A stretch of 14,460 nt of DNA from Hydrogenophaga sp. Its GTDB lineage: Bacteria > Pseudomonadota > Gammaproteobacteria > Burkholderiales > Burkholderiaceae. The position numbers were made by a program, and so were the translations under genes. Location: the NCBI GenBank assembly GCA_025458545.1, contig JALOSH010000084.1:1-14460 (forward strand), written 5' to 3'. Of the stretch, positions 7,601 through 13,998 are shown piece by piece. The notes beneath the pieces are model-generated. The model saw only the letters and a program-made list of their open reading frames with translations, did no database searches and was not told the DNA's origin. The stretch's first letter is position 1, and every line of letters begins with the position of its first letter.

Positions 7601-8479
7601 GCCTTTGAAGGTGTTGCCGAAAGCGACGAACCGAGCGCTCTGGCTGCGGCAAGCTCTCTCAACCGCTGCGCGGGCCTGGTCGGCGCTGTCACCTTCCCAC
7701 CACTGGGTCCAGTCACTGCCCCGCACCTGCTCGAAATCGTCCACTTCCACCAGCCGACAGCCCTGGGCTGTCATCTGCTGCACCCGCCCTTTCAGATCGA
7801 GCACCTTGGTGCAGTCCGGGCTGCTGGCGATGATCTGGCGGTTGAGCTTTTCCTGCATGCGCGCGTCGGCCTGCATTTCCCGCAGCGAGCTGATGTCTTG
7901 CACAAAGCCCCAGTGGCCGACCAGCTGGCCTTCGCCATCGTGGTGCGGCACATTGCGCACCAGCAGGTGTGCGATCTCGCCGCTGGGCCGCACAAGACGG
8001 AATTCAATACTCAGGCTATCGCTGCGTGAAACGCTCTCGTGCCAGTGCCTTTGCACCCGATCGAGATCGAGCGGATGCACCAGTGGCAGCCAGCCCATCT
8101 GGGCGAAGGCTTCCGCTTGCAGGCCGAAGATGCGCTGCAGGGCCTCGTCGATGTGGGTCAGCAAGCCCGCATGGTCGACACGAAAAACCCCGATGGGAAA
8201 CACGCTGGCCAAGGCCGACAGCAGACCCTCGAACTGCAGACGGGCTTCGGGTGCGTCCACACCGGTGGCCTGCAGCGACAGGTTCAGTGGCACCGGCAGG
8301 GTGAGCGCCGGATCGGCGTCGGCTCTGGTCAGCTGGCGTGCGTGCAATTGGCGCAGGTGAGCGTTCTCTTGTCGCAAAGCCTGCAACTCGCGCTCCAGGT
8401 CTTGCACGCGAGCCTGCAGCAGCGACGCATCGACGTCGTCGGTGGGGCTGCCGTGGGTCACGGAGTGCAGGGCGCTCAT
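4643..8479 (-). CDS. Seven-PAS soluble sensor histidine kinase
   Basis: The protein has 1278 residues from ATG 8479 (a GTG at 8488 would add three). No membrane segment is seen, so it should sense cytoplasmic signals. The order is: coiled coil (18-50); PAS1 (about 78-200); PAS2 (205-328); a coiled-coil linker; PAS3 (368-485); PAS4 (484-600); PAS5 (626-743); PAS6 (742-860); PAS7 (890-1008); a coiled-coil linker; HisKA; HATPase. Most PAS units end in the PAC-like phrase DITERK or a variant. The phosphorylatable histidine is H1048 in SHDLRSPLRHI. The ATP-binding boxes are NLIGNAFKYS (about 1158), DNGVGF (about 1195) and GTGIGLA (about 1221), so the kinase looks active. No haem- or flavin-specific PAS motif could be assigned. 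It overlaps the response regulator by four bases and starts 50 bases after the broken glcD on the same strand. Ligand and target are unknown. Confidence 0.93.
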   Translation of the reverse strand: MSALHSVTHGSPTDDVDASLLQARVQDLERELQALRQENAHLRQLHARQLTRADADPALTLPVPLNLSLQATGVDAPEARLQFEGLLSALASVFPIGVFRVDHAGLLTHIDEALQRIFGLQAEAFAQMGWLPLVHPLDLDRVQRHWHESVSRSDSLSIEFRLVRPSGEIAHLLVRNVPHHDGEGQLVGHWGFVQDISSLREMQADARMQEKLNRQIIASSPDCTKVLDLKGRVQQMTAQGCRLVEVDDFEQVRGSDWTQWWEGDSADQARAAVERACRSQSARFVAFGNTFKGTPKWWDTSVTPILDTDGEPVMLLAVSRDVTEQHRQQDQIRQLNTQLESRVRERTEELARANARLRQTLDEAQTLYNQAPCGYHSVDATGTYVLINQTELNWLGYTRTEVIGKQHFRDHVLPPYLDLIRDRLQRLIRGEKLEAAELGIRRRDGTSFVALLSSTAVVDAEGRFVRTNNTLTDITERKAAELALNAQRSFLQTITNSVPVQLAYFDRSLVCRFANASYARWLGGAPEQMVGRHLSDIARAQDYEAAQVRLAAALRGESQQFEGERIFPDGHRFYASIEYTPFWKDGQVQGLFIQMLDITERKASEDRVQRANQQLEEALTLAQSLYNQAPCGYHSVDEAGLYVNMNETELRWLGYTREEVVGKMHYRDFIAPGNSDLVEERVQRLRSDGLVEPVEYTLRRRDGSVIDVLMSSTAVRDGQGRYLRSNTTVMDISARKAAETALRENQRFLQTITDHVPGMIAYLDVMLRFRFANAEHRRIYGLDPANIMGLHASECVPPEVWADIGPRLKAALGGQTQHFETWRQTVSGEPIYISATFLPDVHEGQVQGVFAQVIDITERKRIEERVSQLNEELELRIRERSLELLESEQRFRLMVDNLREYCIFFLDAQGCITDWTDSAQRMEGHSPTEALGRHYSMLFHDTDPDTALASANQMLRLAASRGQHELHSWHRRKDGSEYWSHSLLIALRDDSGTLRGFAKINRDMTDAKRLDDLMRNINDELENRVAERTEQLLAANKDLESFSYSVSHDLRSPLRHISSFVSLLEEHLENQTDETAQKYLSTIGSSARHMSQLIDGLLAFSRLGRSAVNLTAVDFAMLVEAVVSQIAHDTGGRVVDWVIAPDLPVVQGDALLLREVWANLIGNAFKYSRPRERSLIEIGWSVDPAVGYTFYVRDNGVGFDTKYAQKLFGVFQRLHRATEFEGTGIGLALTRRILERHGGSIWAESQLGHGSVFHFSLPFEGCSPNDSPPDSIPSVLEP
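5831..7378 (-). repeat. Internal tandem duplication of a two-PAS module in the kinase gene
   Basis: Two copies of a 258-codon (774-base) unit follow each other: about 6605-7378 (PAS3-PAS4) and 5831-6604 (PAS5-PAS6). Both begin with LYNQAPCGYHSVD, continue with ETEL/QTEL, WLGYTR.EV.GK, RRRDGS/T, and SSTAV, then enter a second PAS starting FLQTIT..VP. DNA identity is high at the start (the stretches at 6568-6604 and 7342-7378 differ at one base over more than 30) and decays afterwards, so the duplication is old and both copies are still coding. Confidence 0.88.
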
Positions 8480-8529
8480 ACGACGCACTGTACCCGAGGG
8501 CTTGCCCGGCTGGCTGTGAGATATGACAG

Positions 8530-9982
8530 CTAGAAGCGGGGCAATTCAGGGAAAGACAGACGACCCCCGCGCACCAGCATCTTGCCGTACTCGGCGCAGC
8601 GCTGCAGGGTGGGGATGACCTTGCCCGGGTTGAGTAGCGCTTTGGTATCAAAGGCGTGCTTCACACCTAACATCAGTGCGTTTTCTTCGGCGCTGAACTG
8701 CACACACATGCTGTTGAGTTTCTCCACACCGACGCCGTGTTCACCGGTCACGGTGCCGCCCATCGCCACACTGGTCTCCAGGATGTCGGCACCGAACTGC
8801 TCGCAGCGGTGCAGCTGGTCGGGGTCGTTGGCGTCGAACAGGATCAGCGGGTGCAGGTTGCCGTCGCCCGCGTGGAACACGTTGGCGCAGCGCAGGCCGT
8901 ACTTCTGTTCCATCTCGCCGATGGCGATCAGGATGTCGGCCAGGCGCTTGCGCGGGATGGTCGAGTCCATGCACATGTAGTCGGGGCTGATGCGGCCGCT
9001 GGCCGGGAAGGCGTTCTTGCGCCCGCTCCAGAAGCCTCGCTCATACGACCGATTTCTTCCTCGACCTCTTCGGGCGTGCCATCGCTCTCGCACAGCAGAA
9101 TGGCGGCGGCGTTGAGGTCGTACCCGGCGTGCACATAGTCTTCGACCGCTGCGGTCATGGGCTTGTCCATCATCTCCAGACCGGCCGGGATGATGCCGGC
9201 CGCGATCACCGAAGCCACCGCATCGCCGGCTTTCTGGATGTCGTCGAAGCTGGCCATGATGCAGCGCGCCAGTTGCGGCTTGGGCACCAGCTTGACCGTG
9301 ACCTCGGTGGTCACGGCCAGCATGCCTTCGCTGCCGATCACCAGCGACAGCAGGTCCAGGCCCGGTGTGTCCAGTGCGGTGCCGCCGAAGGTGACGGGTT
9401 CGCCCTCGATGGTGAAGCCGCGCACCTGCAGCACGTTGTGCACCGTGAGGCCGTACTTGAGGCAGTGCACGCCGCCCGAGTTCTCGGCCACGTTGCCGCC
9501 GATGGTGCAGGCGATCTGGCTGCTCGGGTCGGGCGCGTAGTACAGGCCGTGCGGGGCGGCGGCTTCGCTGATGGCCAGGTTGCGCACACCGGCCTGCACG
9601 ACGGCGGTGCGCGAGCGCGGGTCGATCGACAGGATGCGGTTGAACTTCGCCAGCGAGAGCGTTACACCCATGGCGTGTGGCATGGCACCGCCCGACAGGC
9701 CGGTGCCGGCGCCGCGCGCGACGACCGGCACCCCCATGGCGTGGCAGGCCTTGAGCGTGGCCGCGACCTGGGCTTCGTTCTCCGGCAGCGCCACCACCAG
9801 CGGCCGCTCGCGGTAGGCGGTCAGCCCGTCGCATTCGTAAGGCACGGTGTCTTCCGTCTGCCAGAGCAGTGTGAGAGCAGTGTGTGGACGGGCAGCACGG
9901 TTTGCAGTGCGCGCACCACCTCGGCCTGGCGGGCGGCGCGCTCGGCGCGGGTGACTTCGACGGGGGCGATGGGTGCGTTCAT
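8530..9982 (-). pseudogene. glcD: glcD, glycolate oxidase FAD subunit, broken by two frame-changing lesions
   Basis: Three pieces of one GlcD-like protein lie in three different frames. The N-terminal piece starts at ATG 9982 (MNAPIAPVEVTRAERAARQ) and runs to about 9880. The middle piece carries the FAD_binding_4 domain, with VPVVARGAGTGLSGGAMP, CTIGGNVAENSGG and VIGSEGMLAVTTEVTVKL, from about 9870 to 9036. The C-terminal piece has FWSGRKNAFPASGRISPDY, ANVFHAGDGNLHPLILFD and TGEHGVGVEKL, down to the TGA at 8530. The first break is an 11-bp tandem duplication at 9863-9884; removing one copy restores LLWQTEDTVPYECDGL. The second, near 9036, has lost about 50-60 bases encoding the usual segment before FWSGRKNAF. 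Correcting both gives about 498 residues, the length of E. coli GlcD (499). Intact GlcD works with GlcE and GlcF to oxidise glycolate to glyoxylate; neither partner is adjacent. A related FAD-linked D-lactate dehydrogenase is possible. The lesions could also be assembly errors. Confidence 0.85.
9863..9884. repeat. 11-bp tandem duplication inside glcD
   Basis: The unit AGAGCAGTGTG (plus strand) occurs twice with no gap, at 9863-9873 and 9874-9884. Eleven is not a multiple of three, so the extra copy shifts the glcD frame. Deleting one copy joins the N-terminal and middle reading frames exactly through LLWQTEDTVPYEC. Confidence 0.92.
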
Positions 9983-10053
9983 GACATGCAGTTTAGGACA
10001 GCGGGCCGCACCATGGGTTGAAGAAACTTGCAAGAACCTGTGAGCCAGCGGGC

Positions 10054-10067
10054 TTGATGCAGATCAA
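10054..10067. promoter_or_regulatory. FNR/ANR-type binding site
   Basis: TTGAT-GCAG-ATCAA matches the FNR/ANR consensus TTGATN4ATCAA at every specified base. It lies in the 198-base gap between broken glcD and hsp20, centred about 24 bases upstream of the putative sigma-32 promoter of hsp20 (10078) and about 78 bases upstream of the glcD start. It suggests control by low oxygen, most likely of hsp20 because glcD is broken. A CRP-family nitric oxide regulator (DNR type) would use the same site. Confidence 0.65.
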
Positions 10068-10077
10068 ACGCCAAGGC

Positions 10078-10106
10078 CTTGAAAGCCCCCGGGTGTGCCG
10101 CTATGT
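10078..10106 (+). promoter_or_regulatory. Putative sigma-32 (heat shock) promoter for hsp20
   Basis: CTTGAAA at 10078-10084 is a perfect -35 for RpoH. After 14 bases comes CGCTATGT (10099-10106), which fits the CCCCATnT -10 at six of eight positions. This would start transcription near 10113 and give a leader of about 68 bases that ends in a good ribosome binding site. Confidence 0.55.
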
Positions 10107-10180
10107 ACCGGTCATGGGCAGCCCGCCGGTTGTCCAAGCCGGGTCTCGCGACCCTGTTCACCGTCCAAGGAGCACACACC

Positions 10181-10609
10181 ATGAACCACCTGATTGCACG
10201 TTCCGGCCTGTTCGACGATTTCTTCAAAGACGTCGCGCCCGGTTTCTATGTTCGGCCCCTGCACGGCGACTCTTTGCCGTCGCCCTCGCAGATCAAGATC
10301 GATGTGAAGGAGACGCCGTCGGCCTACTCCGTCGTGGCCGAAGTGCCTGGCGTGGCCAAAGAAGATATTCACGTCACGGTGGAAGGTGGCGTGGTGACCC
10401 TTCGCGCCGAGATCAAGCAGGAAGACAGCCAGAGCCAGGACGAAAAGGTGCTGCGCACCGAGCGCTATTACGGCTCTGTGGCCCGCAGCTTCCAGCTGGC
10501 GGCCGACATCGACAACGAGCGCGCCAAGGCAAGGTACGAGAACGGGGTGCTGACGCTGACACTGCCCAAGAAGCTGGCTGTCGCGGGCCAACGCCTGAAT
10601 ATTGAGTGA
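10181..10609 (+). CDS. Hsp20/alpha-crystallin small heat shock protein
   Basis: This 142-residue small heat shock protein is an ATP-independent holdase that binds unfolding proteins in the cytoplasm. The alpha-crystallin domain runs from about 37 to 128, with IKIDVKETPSAYSVVAEVPG near its start and the family signature ARYENGVLTLTLPKK near its end. A short C-terminal tail ends in RLNIE, an L-x-I variant of the IxI oligomer contact motif. The N-terminal arm is short (LFDDFFKDVAPGFY). The ATG at 10181 was chosen because AAGGAG (10167-10172) lies eight bases before it; an in-frame ATG at 10079 lies upstream of the putative transcription start. A leader hairpin GGGTC-TCGC-GACCC sits at 10141-10154 but does not cover the ribosome binding site. 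The upstream sites suggest heat and possibly low-oxygen induction. It is convergent with the LysR gene. Confidence 0.95.
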   Translation: MNHLIARSGLFDDFFKDVAPGFYVRPLHGDSLPSPSQIKIDVKETPSAYSVVAEVPGVAKEDIHVTVEGGVVTLRAEIKQEDSQSQDEKVLRTERYYGSVARSFQLAADIDNERAKARYENGVLTLTLPKKLAVAGQRLNIE

Positions 10610-10624
10610 ACTGAATCACCCCCT

Positions 10625-10704
10625 GCGCCGCTGACGCGGCGTCCCCCTCTCTCGCCTGTGGCGGGAGGGGGACGCCCCCTGTGGCCCGGCCAAGCCGGTT
10701 CCAC
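10625..10704. repeat. Structured intergenic repeat with three hairpins, possible terminator
   Basis: The gap between convergent hsp20 and lysR holds three GC-rich inverted repeats in a row. The first is CGCCGC-tgac-GCGGCG (10626-10641). The second is a long stem with at least ten perfect pairs, GGCGTCCCCC (10638-10647) with GGGGGACGCC (10667-10676), extended inward. The third is CCGGC-caa-GCCGG inside GTGG...CCAC (10681-10704). Stems one and two overlap by four bases and may be alternatives. There is no T tract, so it is not a classic terminator. From memory, similar C-rich/G-rich hairpins recur between genes in Comamonadaceae genomes; that copy number cannot be checked here. Confidence 0.55.
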
Positions 10705-10752
10705 GAGAGCCCTTGGCTTCGAGGCACGCGCTCCAGGTGAAAGCATCGGGGC

Positions 10753-11622
10753 TCAGCTGAGGCTCTTCTTGAGCCACTCGGCAAACGCGGCGCATTCCCA
10801 GCGGTCCATGGTCCCGGTGCGCCAGCACAGGTAGTGGGCGTGCGGGCTGGGAACGCGGCGCGAGTACAGATGCACCAGCGTGCCGTGCTCCAGCCAGGGT
10901 GCGGCCAGCTTGAGCCGCACCAGCGCCACACCCATGCCGGCGGCTGCGCCGTCGCACATGAGACCGATGTCGTTGAACTGCGAGCCGTCCACCGGCTCTG
11001 GCCAGTCCAGGTTGTGCGCGGCGAACCAGGTGCGCCAGGGCTCCAGCGGGCTGCGCAGCAGGGGCACACCCTCCAGGTCTTCCGGGGTGTCAAAAGGCCC
11101 GTGCTCCCGCGCAAACGCAGGCGACGCCAGCGGGGTGACTTCGTCCTTCATCAGGCAGACGTGTTCCACGTCGGCGTAGCGCCCGGTGCCGAAGCGGATC
11201 ATCAGGTCGGCGTCTTCGGCCACCACGTCCAGCAACGGGATGCTGACCTGCAGCGTGAGGTCGATCTCCGGGTAGGCCTCGCTGAACTGCTTCAGACGCG
11301 GCAACAGGATGGAGCGCGCAAACGTGGGCGTGACCGCCAGACGCAGCTTGCGCCGCCCGGGGGTGGCGGTGTTGCTGGGAAACTTTTGCAGCGTGGCCAG
11401 GCCTTCGCGCACATGGGCCAGGTATTCGCTGCCTTCGGTGGTAAGGGAAAAATCGGCCCGACCAAACAGCTTGGTGCCGAGGATCTGCTCCAGCTGCTTG
11501 ATGCGGTGGCTCACCGCGCTGGGCGTGACGCACAGCTCCTCGCTGGTCTGCGTCACACTGCGCAGGCGCGCCAGGGCCTCGAAAGTCAGAAGACACTGGA
11601 TCGGCGGGATTCGGATCGTCAT
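10753..11622 (-). CDS. LysR-family transcriptional regulator, GcvA-like
   Basis: This 289-residue regulator has an N-terminal winged helix-turn-helix (about 5-65), with the recognition region VTPSAVSHRIKQLEQILGTKLFGR, and a C-terminal substrate-binding domain (about 92-288). The helix phrase and the effector-domain wording (DLMIRFGTGRYADVEHVCLM, GMGVALVRLKLAAPWLEHGTLVHL) resemble the GcvA subgroup, whose members control glycine cleavage, amino acid use or beta-lactamase. The ATG at 11622 is backed by GAGGTGA five bases upstream (plus-strand bases 11627-11633). It lies 36 bases downstream of purU on the same strand, so the two may be co-transcribed. As PurU feeds formate and one-carbon balance, a link to one-carbon metabolism is possible but only inferred. 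LysR proteins usually control a divergent gene; none is divergent here. Confidence 0.9.
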   Translation of the reverse strand: MTIRIPPIQCLLTFEALARLRSVTQTSEELCVTPSAVSHRIKQLEQILGTKLFGRADFSLTTEGSEYLAHVREGLATLQKFPSNTATPGRRKLRLAVTPTFARSILLPRLKQFSEAYPEIDLTLQVSIPLLDVVAEDADLMIRFGTGRYADVEHVCLMKDEVTPLASPAFAREHGPFDTPEDLEGVPLLRSPLEPWRTWFAAHNLDWPEPVDGSQFNDIGLMCDGAAAGMGVALVRLKLAAPWLEHGTLVHLYSRRVPSPHAHYLCWRTGTMDRWECAAFAEWLKKSLS

Positions 11623-11658
11623 TCGGTCACCTCATGCACAGCGCCAGAAGGGTCGCGT

Positions 11659-12507
11659 TCACTTGAAGACCACGGTCTTATGCCCGTTCAGCAGCACCCG
11701 GTGTTCGCTGTGCCACTTGACCGCGCGCGCCAGCACCTGGCTTTCGGTGTCGCGCCCCTGGGCGGTCAGATCGTCCACGGTGTCGGTGTGGTCCACGCGG
11801 GCCACGTCTTGTTCAATGATCGGGCCTTCGTCCAGGTCGGCCGTCACATAGTGCGCGGTGGCTCCGATCAATTTGACCCCACGGTCATGGGCCTGGTAGT
11901 AGGGTTTCGCACCCTTGAAGCTGGGCAGAAAGCTGTGGTGGATGTTGATCGCCTTGCCCGAGAGCTCGCGGCACAGCCCGTTGCTCAGGATCTGCATGTA
12001 GCGGGCCAGCACCACCAGTTCGGCCCCTTCGCTGCGGATGATCTCCAGCTGTTTCGCTTCGGCCTGTTCCTTGGTGGCGGCGGTCAGCGGGATGTGGTGG
12101 AAGGGCACGTTGTACCCGGCGGCCAGTTGGTAGAAGTCGCGGTGGTTGCTGACGATGGCGCGGATGTCCAGCCGCAGCAGCCCGCTTTTCCAGCGGAACA
12201 TCAGGTCGTTCAGGCAATGGCCTTCCTTGCTCACGAAGATCACCGTCTTCATCGGCTCGGCCAGCGGATGCAGCTGGCATTGCATGCCGAAGGGCTCCGC
12301 GAACAGCTTCAGGTGCGTGCGCAGATCGTCCTGCGTGAGCTGGCTGCAGGTGAACTGCACCCGCATGAAAAACAGGCCGGTGCCGTGGTCGTTGTACTGG
12401 GCGGCTTCTTCGATGTTGCCGCCGCGTTCCAGCAGAAAACCCGAAACGGCGTGAACAATGCCCGGGCGGTCCTGGCATGAAAGGGTGAGAACGTAGGTGT
12501 TTTGCAT
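11659..12507 (-). CDS. purU: Formyltetrahydrofolate deformylase
   Basis: PurU hydrolyses 10-formyl-THF to THF and formate. It balances the one-carbon pool and supplies formate for PurT-type purine synthesis. At 282 residues it matches E. coli PurU (280). An N-terminal ACT domain (about 1-80, YVLTLSCQDRPGIVHAVSGFL) is followed by a formyltransferase domain (about 85-270). Catalytic residues are visible: N188 and H190 in INIHHSFLPSF, and D226 in TADLDEGPI. The ACT domain in the E. coli enzyme senses methionine and glycine. The gene is divergent from the aminotransferase with a 118-base gap and precedes the LysR gene. No strong ribosome binding site is seen before the ATG at 12507. Confidence 0.95.
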   Translation of the reverse strand: MQNTYVLTLSCQDRPGIVHAVSGFLLERGGNIEEAAQYNDHGTGLFFMRVQFTCSQLTQDDLRTHLKLFAEPFGMQCQLHPLAEPMKTVIFVSKEGHCLNDLMFRWKSGLLRLDIRAIVSNHRDFYQLAAGYNVPFHHIPLTAATKEQAEAKQLEIIRSEGAELVVLARYMQILSNGLCRELSGKAINIHHSFLPSFKGAKPYYQAHDRGVKLIGATAHYVTADLDEGPIIEQDVARVDHTDTVDDLTAQGRDTESQVLARAVKWHSEHRVLLNGHKTVVFK

Positions 12508-12625
12508 GGCGGAGGCGATTGTCGCAGGCCCGGCGCGGGTGGGCCTGCCCGGTGTGGGGGCAGTGGCGCCCCCGGCGGGGTCGTCCGGTGCCAGAATCCG
12601 TCATTGCCCTTCAGGAGACCGCACC

Positions 12626-13966
12626 ATGGCCTACAACGAATTCCGCATGGACAACCAGTGGTTGCCCTTCACACCCAACCGCAGCTTCCAGAAAGACCCG
12701 CGCGTCTTTGTGAAGGCCGACGGCATGCACTTCACCACCCACGACGGCAAGCAGGTGATCGACGGCATCTCCAGCTTGTGGTGCGTGGGCGCCGGCCACA
12801 ACCGACAGGCCATCAACGAAGCCATCAAGAAGCAGCTCGACACACTGGATTACGCCACCGCCTTCAGCGTGAGCAACGACAAGGCCTTCCGCGCCGCCGA
12901 GATGATCGCCCAGCTCGCGCCCGGCGACCTGAACAAGGTGCTGTTCTGCAATTCGGGCAGTGAGGCGGCCGACACGTCTTTGAAGGTGGCGCTGGCCTAC
13001 CACCGGGCGCGCGGCGAGGGCCACCGCAACCTCTTCATTGGCCGCGAGCGCGGATACCACGGCGTCAACTTCGGCGGCATGAGCGTGGGCGGCATCCCGG
13101 CCAACCGCAAGATGTACGGCACCTCGCTGCTGCCGCGCGTGGACCACCTGCGTTTCATCCACGATCCCGTCAACCACGCCTACATCCACAACCAGCAACC
13201 GGTGTGGAACGAAGACATCTTGCTGGAGCTGGAGAACCGCATCCTGCCGCTGCACGATCCGAGCAATGTGGCGGCGGTGATTGTCGAACCCATCGCCGGC
13301 AGCGCGGGCTGGTACATCCCGCCGCAGGGTTACCTGAAACGCTTGCGCGAGATCTGCGACAAGCACGGCATCCTGCTGATCTTTGACGAGGTGATCACCG
13401 GCTTCGGCCGTCTGGGCACACCGTTCGCTTCTGACTACTACGGCGTGCAGCCCGACATGCTGAACTTCGCCAAGGCCATCACCAACGGCGTCATTCCGCT
13501 GGGTGGCGTGGTCTGCACCGATCGCATCTACAACGCCATGATGGGTGCGCACGGCAGCGCGCCCGATCATGCGATCGAATTCTTCCACGGCTACACCTAC
13601 TCGGGCCACCCGGTGGCCTGTGCCGCGGCCATCGCCACGCTCGATCTGTTCAGGGAAGAAAACCTGTTTGCCCGCGCGGGCGAGATGGGTCCGGTGCTGG
13701 GCGACGCGATGCACAGCGCCCTGAAGGGGCTGCCCAATGTGATCAGCATCCGCAGCCTGGGTCTGGCGGCGGCGGTGGAGCTGGCGCCCGTGCCGGGCCT
13801 GCCTGGCAAGCGCGCGTTCGATATCTTCCTCGACTGTTTCCACCGCGGTGTGCTGGTGCGGAACGCGGGCGACAACCTGGTGTTTGCGCCCCCGTTCATC
13901 GTGGAAAAGGCGCACATCGACACCATGGTCAACGTGCTGGCCGACGCGATCGACCGCCACGCCTGA
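12626..13966 (+). CDS. Class III omega-amino acid:pyruvate aminotransferase
   Basis: This 446-residue PLP enzyme moves an amino group from a terminal amine, such as beta-alanine or a similar omega-amino acid, to pyruvate. Its start (MDNQWLPFTPNRSFQKDP) and DGISSLWCVGAGH are typical of the omega-amino acid:pyruvate (OapT/beta-alanine) group. Other class III features are FCNSGSEAADTSLK, the PLP-contact stretch LIFDEVITGFGRLG, the PLP lysine K283 in NFAKAITNG, and the EFFHGYTYSGHPVACAAA loop. The ATG at 12626 follows AGGAGA (12612-12617) at eight bases; a longer in-frame start at 12497 would overlap purU and lacks such a site. Substrate is not fixed by sequence: beta-alanine, taurine or a polyamine-derived amine all remain possible. 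It may be co-transcribed with the SPFH gene 32 bases downstream. Confidence 0.92.
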   Translation: MAYNEFRMDNQWLPFTPNRSFQKDPRVFVKADGMHFTTHDGKQVIDGISSLWCVGAGHNRQAINEAIKKQLDTLDYATAFSVSNDKAFRAAEMIAQLAPGDLNKVLFCNSGSEAADTSLKVALAYHRARGEGHRNLFIGRERGYHGVNFGGMSVGGIPANRKMYGTSLLPRVDHLRFIHDPVNHAYIHNQQPVWNEDILLELENRILPLHDPSNVAAVIVEPIAGSAGWYIPPQGYLKRLREICDKHGILLIFDEVITGFGRLGTPFASDYYGVQPDMLNFAKAITNGVIPLGGVVCTDRIYNAMMGAHGSAPDHAIEFFHGYTYSGHPVACAAAIATLDLFREENLFARAGEMGPVLGDAMHSALKGLPNVISIRSLGLAAAVELAPVPGLPGKRAFDIFLDCFHRGVLVRNAGDNLVFAPPFIVEKAHIDTMVNVLADAIDRHA

Positions 13967-13998
13967 TCGGCGATTTTTTCCAACCCACGGAGGCACAC

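Noticed and set aside
8530..9834. An intact 434-residue oxidase read in one frame
   Set aside because: Only its last third (from YERGFWSGRKNAF) is GlcD-like; the first part is an out-of-frame translation of the FAD domain, so it is a piece of the pseudogene.
10113..10180. RNA thermometer in the hsp20 leader
   Set aside because: The only clear hairpin (10141-10154) is short and ends 12 bases before the AAGGAG site; I found no good pairing that hides the ribosome binding site.
12508..12625. Regulatory RNA or riboswitch between purU and the aminotransferase
   Set aside because: The stretch is G-rich with several possible short stems, but nothing matches a known riboswitch layout, and such stems are expected by chance at this GC content.
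12611..13996. Minus-strand open frame of 461 codons opposite the aminotransferase
   Set aside because: Antisense shadow of a full-length, motif-complete aminotransferase.
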